Made by a program: the position numbers and the translations under genes
The notes under the pieces: generated by a model
Database searches by the model: none
What the model saw: the letters and a program-made list of their open reading frames with translations, nothing else
What the model was told of the DNA's origin: nothing
NCBI GenBank assembly: GCA_020720565.1
Contig: DYOK01000166.1
Coordinates: forward strand, 1 to 5,780
Length of the DNA: 5,780 nt
Reading direction: 5' to 3'
Origin: Acetofilamentum sp.
GTDB taxonomy: Bacteria; Bacteroidota; Bacteroidia; Bacteroidales; JAFGXI01
Shown here: positions 1-5,780 of the stretch, in pieces
Layout of the letters: every line of letters starts with the position of its first letter
Numbering within the stretch: position 1 is the first letter of the stretch

Positions 1-106
1 GGACACAGTAACTTTTTAATGGTTAAAACTATTGAGATGTGTTTTAAGAGCTTTAAAAAACCAAAGGTAATAAATAGTGTAGATTAACAGTGCAGATTTA
101 AAGCAT

Positions 107-134
107 AAAAAAAGCCCCAACTAATGTTGAGGCT
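107..134 (-). terminator. Rho-independent terminator of the outer-membrane barrel gene
   Basis: Read on the minus strand, a 9-bp stem (AGCCTCAAC / GTTGGGGCT, one G-U wobble) closes a 4-nt ATTA loop and is followed directly by a run of six T. The stem begins 25 nt past the stop codon of the barrel gene. The wobble pair becomes a C-A mismatch in a plus-strand transcript, and no clean T-run follows on that side, so the element is built to stop leftward transcription. The structure is seen directly; its function is inferred from the standard terminator pattern. Confidence 0.9.
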
Positions 135-159
135 AATATTTTGTATCTTCTAAAAAAGA

Positions 160-924
160 TTAGAACGACATCATTACGCCAATGTTAAGACCAATTGCAG
201 AAAAAGGAGCACGATTTGCTAAAACTTTTCTAGGTGCATCCACATTTGTATTGTCAGTATTTTTTACCTCGTCTACATATTCAGTTTCTTTTTGTATAGT
301 TTTTAAGGTAGAAAGTACATCAGTACCATTCATGGTATATTCTGTAATAGATGATGTGCCTTGTTTTATGGTTAAACTTAAATATTCAAGTTCACCAAAC
401 ACTGAAAGATTGTCAGAAACTTTGTAGCTATATCCAATTGAACCAATAAAACCAACTGAAAACGATCCTTTATTTTCAACACTAATTTTAGTCTCAACTC
501 CTGTGTTTGATTTATCGTTAACAGTTGCAATTGTTGAACCCATAACAGGAACTACTAAACCCATTCGAGAATACAAGCCGTTTTCCAATCTAAAAGTCAA
601 TTGAGGCGATAATCTAAGACCCGATGATTTGCCTTCTTTTAAATAATCTTCGTCCTTCTCAATAGTTTGAGTTGAACCTAACAAATAGTTGGCACCCAAT
701 TCGAAACCTAAATTATCGGTAAAATTATAACCCAATTTAAGGTTAATATTCATGCCGTTACCAAAACTGCCATAAAGATTAATGTCAGATGTCGATGTGG
801 TTTCAACACCTAAAACTTGTTTGTCGGCACCCAATGCATAACCTGCACTTAAACCTGCATAAAACTGAGCACTTACGCTAGAAGCCACAAATAATGCAGC
901 AATAAAAAATAAATTCTTCTTCAT
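160..924 (-). CDS. Secreted outer-membrane beta-barrel protein (OMP_b-brl-like)
   Basis: The protein has 254 residues. Residues 1-19 form a type I signal peptide: Lys2-Lys3, a hydrophobic core LFFIAALFVA, and a Val-Ser-Ala site before Gln20. The mature part alternates polar and hydrophobic residues in about eight amphipathic strands, roughly at 20-32, 56-69, 71-83, 101-113, 115-130, 154-169, 171-187 and 239-254. Tight turns such as TDN (69-71) and SDN (170-172) alternate with longer, polar loops. The chain ends in Phe254 after GLNIGVMMSF, the aromatic C-terminal strand expected for recognition by the BAM machinery. This fits the small OmpA/OmpW-like barrel superfamily. There is no OmpA peptidoglycan-binding domain. 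The longest loop (about 188-238) is rich in Thr, Asp, Glu and Asn and probably faces outside. The ATG is well placed after an A-rich leader and gives a complete signal peptide. The gene is monocistronic, with its own promoter and terminator. Ligand and role are unknown; a structural or adhesion role is only a guess. Confidence 0.85.
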   Translation of the reverse strand: MKKNLFFIAALFVASSVSAQFYAGLSAGYALGADKQVLGVETTSTSDINLYGSFGNGMNINLKLGYNFTDNLGFELGANYLLGSTQTIEKDEDYLKEGKSSGLRLSPQLTFRLENGLYSRMGLVVPVMGSTIATVNDKSNTGVETKISVENKGSFSVGFIGSIGYSYKVSDNLSVFGELEYLSLTIKQGTSSITEYTMNGTDVLSTLKTIQKETEYVDEVKNTDNTNVDAPRKVLANRAPFSAIGLNIGVMMSF

Positions 925-989
925 GTTAAAAATGTATTTGAGTTAATAAAAAATGATTTCTTTGTTTTGTTTTTGAGTAACATCGATAC

Positions 990-1019
990 CAAAAGTAAAT
1001 GTTTTTTAACATTATGCAA
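990..1019 (-). promoter_or_regulatory. Bacteroidota-type promoter for the barrel gene
   Basis: On the minus strand, TACTTTTG (997-990) matches the Bacteroidota -7 consensus TAnnTTTG exactly. A TTG (1019-1017) lies 19 bp upstream, the expected spacing for the -33 element. Transcription would start near 983-985, giving a leader of about 60 nt. That leader is A/T-rich with no Shine-Dalgarno sequence before the ATG, as is common in this phylum. No start-site data are available, so the call rests on the consensus match. Confidence 0.7.
998..1013. promoter_or_regulatory. Palindrome between the promoter boxes, possible operator
   Basis: AATGTT and AACATT form a perfect 6-bp inverted repeat around TTTT. 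It starts immediately upstream of the -7 box of the barrel-gene promoter and stays within the 19-bp spacer. A dimeric regulator bound here would block RNA polymerase. The repeat is seen directly; regulation is inference, and in such AT-rich DNA a 6-bp palindrome can arise by chance. Confidence 0.3.
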
Positions 1020-1133
1020 GTTTTTAGGTATTATATTTACGTCAATTTTTGAAAAAAAAATAAAATAATCCTTTAATAGTTGTCATTGGTCATTTTTTAG
1101 AATCAATATAGCATTCGAAAACCTACTTTGGCG

Positions 1134-1141
1134 TAACTTTG
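1134..1141 (+). promoter_or_regulatory. -7 box of the promoter for the lipid-enzyme gene
   Basis: TAACTTTG matches the Bacteroidota TAnnTTTG consensus and ends 20 bp before the ATG at 1162. Transcription would start around 1146-1148 with a short A-rich leader (CATAAAAAAAGAACT) and no Shine-Dalgarno sequence. No good TTG-type -33 element lies 17-23 bp upstream, so the promoter is weaker in sequence than the divergent one or needs an activator. A related TACTTTGG lies just upstream at 1124-1131. It probably drives both this gene and recG. Confidence 0.55.
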
Positions 1142-1161
1142 CCTTTCATAAAAAAAGAACT

Positions 1162-3612
1162 ATGTTTTTACAAAATTCGAATCGACCTGCCATACATTTT
1201 AAAAATTCAAGCTATACTTTTGCACAAATTCACGAAAATTTAAGCTTTTATTCAAGCTTGTTTTCTATTGAACCACAAGCTAGAGTAGTAATCTTTTCGG
1301 AAAATAGACCTGAATGGATTTTTGCATTTTACGCCATTTGGAATCAAAAAGGAGTTGTTATACCAGTCGACTACTTATCGACTGCTAAAGAGCTTGCCTA
1401 TATTCTTAAAGACGCTCAACCTTCGCATATTTTTTACTCAACCGAACGCGAAACTGTTGTTAACGAAGCCATTGAGCTATCTCTATCCAAAACCACATTA
1501 ATTTCGTTAGATCAGCCTTATCTTAAACCATCGGTAGTAAATGATACATTACCTGCCCGTGATATGGTCGATACTGCGGTAATCATCTACACTTCGGGGA
1601 CTACCGGTTCCCCAAAAGGCGTCATGTTATCGTATGGAAATATTTGGGCCAATATTACAGGGGTTTCGGAGCACGTTAAGATTTTTGCTCATGACCAAAA
1701 AGTGATGATTTTATTGCCTTTGCATCATATCTTCCCATTAATTGGTTCTATGGTGGCCCCGCTTTCGGTAGGTGCTCAAGTAGCGATTGCGGCATCGATG
1801 GCATCGGAAGATATTATGGACACTCTAAATACCCATAGTATTACATTGATTATTGGTGTGCCTAGACTATTTGCAGCTATCCGAAAAGGCATTGTCGACA
1901 AAATCAACAAAAGTTTAATTGCCAAAATACTTTTTGGAACTGCCAAATTGATCAATTCAAGAAGCTTCTCGAAGAAAATTTTCAAAAGTGTCCACCTAAA
2001 ATTTGGAGGTCATATCAAATATATGATTTCGGGTGGCGCAGCACTCGACCCTGCGGTAGCAAAGGATTTTAAAGCTTTAGGGTTTGAAATTCTAGAAGGC
2101 TTTGGCATGACTGAAGCCGCTCCAATGATTACTTTTACACGTCCTAATGGAGGTAAAATTGGCTCTGCGGGTCAAGTATTGCCTGGTACCGAAATGAAAA
2201 TTCTCGATGGAGAAATTCTTTCGCGTGGGCCTCACATTATGCAAGGATATTACAAAAGACCCAACGAAACCGCTGAGGTTATTAAAGACGGTTGGTTGTA
2301 TACGGGCGATATCGGTTCGATCGATAAACACGGATATTTATTCATAACAGGTCGAAAAAAAGAGATTATTGTGCTCTCTAACGGCAAAAATATCAATCCG
2401 ACCGAAATTGAATTTCAGATTGACGCCCTTCTCCCTTTTGCTAAAGAATTGGCTGTTTTCGAAAAAGACGATATTTTACAACTGGCTATTGTCAGCGACC
2501 GCATCAAAGCCAGAGAATTACAAATAGAGAACATTGAACAATCTGTAAATAAAGCGCTTGAACAATACAATAAAAGTGCATCGCAATATAAACGCATATT
2601 AAAATGGCACCATGTCCACGACGAATTGCCCAAAACTAGACTTGGGAAAGTGCAGCGTTTTAAATTGGCAGAATTGATTGGACAAACTAAATCAAAAAAG
2701 AACAAGCAAGTTAATTTCGACTCCGAAGAATACCGCTTAATCAAAAGCCACATCGAAACCGATAAAAATATCGAAGTTTACCCCGACGATCACATCGAAA
2801 TTGATTTAGGGCTTGATTCTCTTGATAAAGTTAGCCTTCAGGTATTTATCGAAAATACTTTTGGAGTTAATATCAATGCAGAGAAAATTGCCGACCACGA
2901 AACCGTTCGTCTATTGAGCGAATTTGTGACCAAAATGAAAACCAAAATGACCATCGACAAAATAAATTGGAGCGATATCATTAAGGAAAAAGTCAATGTT
3001 AAATTACCAAAATCTGACGTCACGTCTTGGTTTATTGTAAAATGGTCGAAAGTTATTTTTAAAATGTATTTCCGATTCCGAACCAAAGGAACAGAAAATA
3101 TCCCCGAAACATCTTGTATTATTGCCCCGAACCATCAGAGCTATTTCGACGGTATGTTTGTGGCCAGTGCATTAAGCGGTAAAATGTTGCGTCGATCATT
3201 TTTTTATACCAAAGCTAAACACATTAAATTTAATTGGTTAAGACGCTTTGCGGTACGAAATAACATCATTATTGTCGATGTGAATCAAGATTTAAAACAT
3301 TCGATACAATCGCTTGCCGAAGCACTTAAAAAGAATAAAAACGTGGTAATTTTTCCAGAAGGCACACGTTCTTACGACGGTGAGTTGGGCGACTTTAAGA
3401 AAACATTTGCGATATTAAGTAAAGAGCTTAATGTGCCAGTTGTTCCCGTTGTGATTAGAGGGGCTTACGATATTTTGCCGCGTGGGACCCATTTCCCAAA
3501 GCCATTTAAAAAGGTTAGCGTCGAATTTCTAAAACCAATTTTCCCTTTGGGACAAAGTTATTTTACGATAGCCGAACAAACCAAAGAAATGATTCAGGAA
3601 AAACTCTCCTGA
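1162..3612 (+). CDS. Fatty-acid ligase / ACP / PlsC acyltransferase fusion
   Basis: The protein has 816 residues in three parts. (1) Residues about 5-505 are an AMP-forming acyl ligase: P-loop YTSGTTGSPKGV (143-154), LPLHHIF (185-191), GFGMTEAAP (313-321), YTGD (380-383), the hinge GRKKEI (397-402) and the C-terminal catalytic-lysine motif around Lys496 (KTRLGK). The LPLHH segment resembles fatty-acyl-CoA/ACP synthetases. (2) Residues about 521-595 are an acyl-carrier domain with GLDSL; Ser553 would carry phosphopantetheine. (3) Residues about 620-816 are a PlsC/LPLAT acyltransferase with NHQSYFD (His658, Asp663, the HX4D motif), FPEGTRS (731-737) and VPVVPV (758-763). The motif II position usually holding Arg appears to be Val707. 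There is no clear transmembrane helix; the basic, aromatic stretch 623-643 may touch the inner membrane. Inferred role: activate a free fatty acid with ATP, load it on the built-in carrier, and transfer it to a lysophospholipid or similar acceptor. E. coli Aas does related chemistry with the modules in the opposite order and no fused carrier. The acceptor is unknown; CoA thioester formation, or acylation of another Bacteroidota lipid, is possible. The gene is intact and followed 35 bp later by recG. Confidence 0.9.
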   Translation: MFLQNSNRPAIHFKNSSYTFAQIHENLSFYSSLFSIEPQARVVIFSENRPEWIFAFYAIWNQKGVVIPVDYLSTAKELAYILKDAQPSHIFYSTERETVVNEAIELSLSKTTLISLDQPYLKPSVVNDTLPARDMVDTAVIIYTSGTTGSPKGVMLSYGNIWANITGVSEHVKIFAHDQKVMILLPLHHIFPLIGSMVAPLSVGAQVAIAASMASEDIMDTLNTHSITLIIGVPRLFAAIRKGIVDKINKSLIAKILFGTAKLINSRSFSKKIFKSVHLKFGGHIKYMISGGAALDPAVAKDFKALGFEILEGFGMTEAAPMITFTRPNGGKIGSAGQVLPGTEMKILDGEILSRGPHIMQGYYKRPNETAEVIKDGWLYTGDIGSIDKHGYLFITGRKKEIIVLSNGKNINPTEIEFQIDALLPFAKELAVFEKDDILQLAIVSDRIKARELQIENIEQSVNKALEQYNKSASQYKRILKWHHVHDELPKTRLGKVQRFKLAELIGQTKSKKNKQVNFDSEEYRLIKSHIETDKNIEVYPDDHIEIDLGLDSLDKVSLQVFIENTFGVNINAEKIADHETVRLLSEFVTKMKTKMTIDKINWSDIIKEKVNVKLPKSDVTSWFIVKWSKVIFKMYFRFRTKGTENIPETSCIIAPNHQSYFDGMFVASALSGKMLRRSFFYTKAKHIKFNWLRRFAVRNNIIIVDVNQDLKHSIQSLAEALKKNKNVVIFPEGTRSYDGELGDFKKTFAILSKELNVPVVPVVIRGAYDILPRGTHFPKPFKKVSVEFLKPIFPLGQSYFTIAEQTKEMIQEKLS

Positions 3613-3633
3613 TTAGGTATTTCGCCCCCTAAT
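3612..3633 (+). other. Small hairpin between the lipid-enzyme gene and recG
   Basis: ATTAGG (3612-3617) and CCTAAT (3628-3633) form a perfect 6-bp inverted repeat with a 10-nt loop. It overlaps the last base of the upstream stop codon and ends 14 nt before the recG ATG. No T-run follows, so it is not an intrinsic terminator. It could shape mRNA stability or recG translation, but it is short and may be chance. Confidence 0.3.
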
Positions 3634-3647
3634 AGACATTGCAAACC

Positions 3648-5744
3648 ATGAATTTAGAGACTGAAATACAATTTTTAAAAGGAGTAGGCGACAAAAAAGC
3701 GGCTATTCTCAAAAAAGAAATGGAAATATTTCAGATTCGCGATTTGTTATATACTTTTCCTTCTCGATATGTCGATCGAAGCCGTTTAACACCCATTGCT
3801 GAGATAGATGCCGATTCAGGTTTCGCAGTTCAATTCAGAGGCCGATTAAAACTTAGCGAAACGGTGGGTAGCGGTCCAGCTACAAGGCTTAGAGCGATTG
3901 TAGCCGACCATAGCGGGCAAATTGAATTGGTTTGGTTTAAAGGGATTAAATGGTTAAGCACTCAACTTAAAATTGGCCAAGAATATTTGTTTTTTGGAAA
4001 ACCAACTATTTTTAATGGCCGCATCAATTTTTCGCATCCCGAACTGGAAGCCATCCAGTTCGAAGAGCAAGAGCAAAAAGGCATTATGCCACAGTACAGT
4101 GTACCCGAAAAGCTTAAGTCACACTTTATCAATTCGAAATACATTCAAAAATTGATTAAACAAGTCCTCGATTTAAATATTCCCATCGAAGAACATTTGC
4201 CCAGCTCGGTTATCGAATCCAATCAATTGATGTCTTTAGGATGGGCTATTAGAAACATTCATTTTCCACAAAGCGAAAACGACCGTAAAAGAGCTGAACA
4301 CCGAATTAAATTCGAAGAATTTTTTTACATCCAACTTAAATTATTGGTTCAGAAACAATACCGCATCAAAACCTATCGTGGGCATATTTTTAACACCATT
4401 GGTCCTAATTTTAATCGCTATTTTAACGAATGTTTACCGTTCGAATTGACTGGAGCACAAAAACGAGTTATTAAAGAAATTAGACAAGATGTAAAAAGTG
4501 GTCGGCAAATGAACCGCTTATTGCAAGGCGATGTGGGAAGTGGCAAAACAATGGTTGCTATTTTTAGTATGCTTTTAGCCATCGATAATGGAATGCAAGC
4601 GGCTATAATGGCTCCGACCGAAATATTAGCTCAGCAACATTACAATAGCATTGCTCCAGATTTAGAACAAATTGGCCTCAATGTTTTTTTATTGACGGGC
4701 AGCAGCAAAAAGAGTGAACGCGACAAAATTCATCAAGCCTTGATCGATGGCACGGCTCACATCCTAATAGGCACACACGCTTTAATCGAAAACAATGTAC
4801 AATTTCAGAATTTAGGATTAGTAGTTATCGACGAGCAGCACCGTTTTGGGGTATCGCAAAGGGCCAAATTGTGGGCTAAAAATACCGTTCCACCCCACAT
4901 GCTTATTATGACAGCTACGCCCATCCCACGTACTTTATCGATGACCCTTTATGGCGATTTAGACGTGTCAATTATTGACGAACTACCACCAGGCCGAAAA
5001 GCAATCGAAACCAAGCATGTGTATGACAATCAGCAGAGTCAGATTTTTAAATTCATGCACGAACAAATCAATTTGGGTCGTCAAATTTATGTGGTTTTTC
5101 CATTAATAAAAGAGTCGGAAAAACTCGATTACAAAGCTTTGGAGGAAGGTTTTTGGGCTATACACGAGGCATTTCCACCACCGAAATTTAGCATCAGTAT
5201 TGTACATGGACAAGTCAAAGCAAAAGATAAAGAAATTGAAATGCAGCGGTTTATCAAAGGGCAAGCTCAAATAATGGTGGCCACTACGGTAATTGAGGTT
5301 GGGGTAAATGTACCAAATGCATCGGTAATGGTGATCGAAAACGCCGACCGATTTGGACTATCGCAATTGCACCAATTGCGAGGACGTGTAGGACGAGGTG
5401 CCGACCAGTCGTATTGTATCCTTAAAACGCCTTTCAAGTTAAGTCAAGATAGTAGAACTCGAATTAAAGCCATGGTCGACAGTACCGATGGTTTTAAATT
5501 AGCCGAAATTGATATGCAACTTAGAGGCCCAGGGGCGATTGAGGGTACTCAACAATCTGGTATTCCCTTCGATTTTAAATTGGCCAACCTACTCACAGAC
5601 CAAGTTATTTTGCAAAAAGCACGTCAAGCGGCCGAAATGTTAACTGACGAGGATCCACAACTTGAATTAGCTCAAAATCAATTAACCCGAGCATATCTAA
5701 AAAAACATTACACTTCGAAGGTAAATTGGAGTAAAATTGGGTAG
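3648..5744 (+). CDS. recG: ATP-dependent DNA helicase RecG
   Basis: RecG is a superfamily 2 helicase that remodels stalled replication forks and Holliday junctions in recombination and repair. Counting from the ATG at 3648, the protein has 698 residues, about the length of E. coli RecG (693). The N-terminus (FLKGVGDKKAAIL, then LLYTFPSRYVDRS) and the following OB-fold wedge region (about 45-140) are typical. The helicase motifs are complete: FELTGAQKR (265-273), Walker A GDVGSGKT (294-301), APTEILAQQH (322-331), Walker B DEQH (395-398), TATPIPRTL (422-430), motif V around TTVIEVGVNVPNA (546-558) and motif VI QLRGRVGRG (576-584). The TRG segment GFKLAEIDMQLRGPG (615-629), which couples ATP hydrolysis to translocation, is present. 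All catalytic residues are intact, so the enzyme should be active. An in-frame TTG at 3639 would add three residues, but the ATG is the better start. No Shine-Dalgarno sequence or clear promoter precedes it, so it is probably transcribed with the upstream lipid-enzyme gene. Confidence 0.97.
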   Translation: MNLETEIQFLKGVGDKKAAILKKEMEIFQIRDLLYTFPSRYVDRSRLTPIAEIDADSGFAVQFRGRLKLSETVGSGPATRLRAIVADHSGQIELVWFKGIKWLSTQLKIGQEYLFFGKPTIFNGRINFSHPELEAIQFEEQEQKGIMPQYSVPEKLKSHFINSKYIQKLIKQVLDLNIPIEEHLPSSVIESNQLMSLGWAIRNIHFPQSENDRKRAEHRIKFEEFFYIQLKLLVQKQYRIKTYRGHIFNTIGPNFNRYFNECLPFELTGAQKRVIKEIRQDVKSGRQMNRLLQGDVGSGKTMVAIFSMLLAIDNGMQAAIMAPTEILAQQHYNSIAPDLEQIGLNVFLLTGSSKKSERDKIHQALIDGTAHILIGTHALIENNVQFQNLGLVVIDEQHRFGVSQRAKLWAKNTVPPHMLIMTATPIPRTLSMTLYGDLDVSIIDELPPGRKAIETKHVYDNQQSQIFKFMHEQINLGRQIYVVFPLIKESEKLDYKALEEGFWAIHEAFPPPKFSISIVHGQVKAKDKEIEMQRFIKGQAQIMVATTVIEVGVNVPNASVMVIENADRFGLSQLHQLRGRVGRGADQSYCILKTPFKLSQDSRTRIKAMVDSTDGFKLAEIDMQLRGPGAIEGTQQSGIPFDFKLANLLTDQVILQKARQAAEMLTDEDPQLELAQNQLTRAYLKKHYTSKVNWSKIG

Positions 5745-5749
5745 ATTTT

Positions 5750-5780
5750 ATCTAAGAGGGGTTCTTGAAATTAGATTTTT
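5750..5780 (+). terminator. Possible weak terminator after recG
   Basis: ATCTAA (5750-5755) pairs perfectly with TTAGAT (5771-5776), and four T follow up to the window edge. The stem is AT-rich with a 15-nt loop, so it would be weak. A competing smaller stem, AAGA (5754-5757) with TCTT (5763-5766), is also possible. It starts 5 nt after the recG stop, a plausible position. The T-run may continue past the window. Confidence 0.35.

Noticed and set aside
1..87. Open plus-strand frame running from the window edge to a TAA at 85-87, a possible tail of an upstream gene.
   Set aside because: Only 28 residues with no recognisable motif; a stretch this short can be open by chance, and the sequence is too AT-rich to judge coding.
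182..427. Plus-strand open frame of 81 codons.
   Set aside because: It lies antisense inside the well-supported barrel gene, has no promoter or leader, and its translation looks like the complement of that gene.
1044..1065. T-run then A-run (ATTTTTGAAAAAAAAATAAAAT), a possible hairpin or terminator between the divergent genes.
   Set aside because: The pairing is A/T only around a single base, and no gene ends nearby; it is better seen as AT-rich promoter-region DNA.
2415..2753. Minus-strand open frame of 112 codons inside the lipid-enzyme gene.
   Set aside because: It overlaps the end of the ligase domain and the start of the carrier region, whose motifs are clear in the plus frame; the product is rich in Cys and Ser with no domain and is a shadow frame.
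3639..3647. TTG start for RecG three codons upstream of the ATG.
   Set aside because: The ATG at 3648 gives the usual RecG N-terminus, and neither start has a Shine-Dalgarno sequence that would favour TTG.
1162..5744. A functional link between the lipid enzyme and RecG as a new defence or repair system.
   Set aside because: Both are complete housekeeping-type proteins; the only link is adjacency, and no nuclease, toxin, sensor or mobile-element marker is present.

Overview
The window looks like ordinary chromosomal sequence from a low-GC member of the Bacteroidota (Flavobacteriia/Bacteroidia-like). This rests on three things visible in the sequence: start codons preceded by A-rich leaders with no Shine-Dalgarno sequence, promoter boxes of the TAnnTTTG type used by the Bacteroidota primary sigma factor, and proteins of the kind typical of that phylum. 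I cannot assign a genus.

Layout: positions 1-106 hold no gene I can support. A strong rho-independent terminator (107-134, minus strand) ends a leftward gene (160-924) for a secreted, probably 8-stranded outer-membrane beta-barrel protein. The 237-bp gap at 925-1161 is a divergent promoter region: a well-formed leftward promoter with a palindrome between its two boxes, and a rightward -7 box 20 bp before the next start codon. Rightward, 1162-3612 encodes an 816-residue three-part lipid enzyme: an AMP-forming fatty-acid ligase, an acyl-carrier-protein domain with its phosphopantetheine serine, and a PlsC-type glycerolipid acyltransferase. After 35 bp comes recG (start placed at 3648), encoding a complete ATP-dependent branch-migrating DNA helicase. 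A weak hairpin followed by T residues sits at the right edge.

The lipid enzyme and recG are on one strand with a short gap, so they are probably co-transcribed, but nothing in the sequence links their functions. The lipid enzyme is the most interesting object. It joins activation, carrier and transfer modules in one chain, in the opposite order to E. coli Aas (acyltransferase first, ligase second), which suggests a self-contained route for putting free fatty acids into membrane lipids. I see no mobile element, CRISPR array, tRNA, rRNA, frameshift or truncated gene, and no evidence for a wholly new system.
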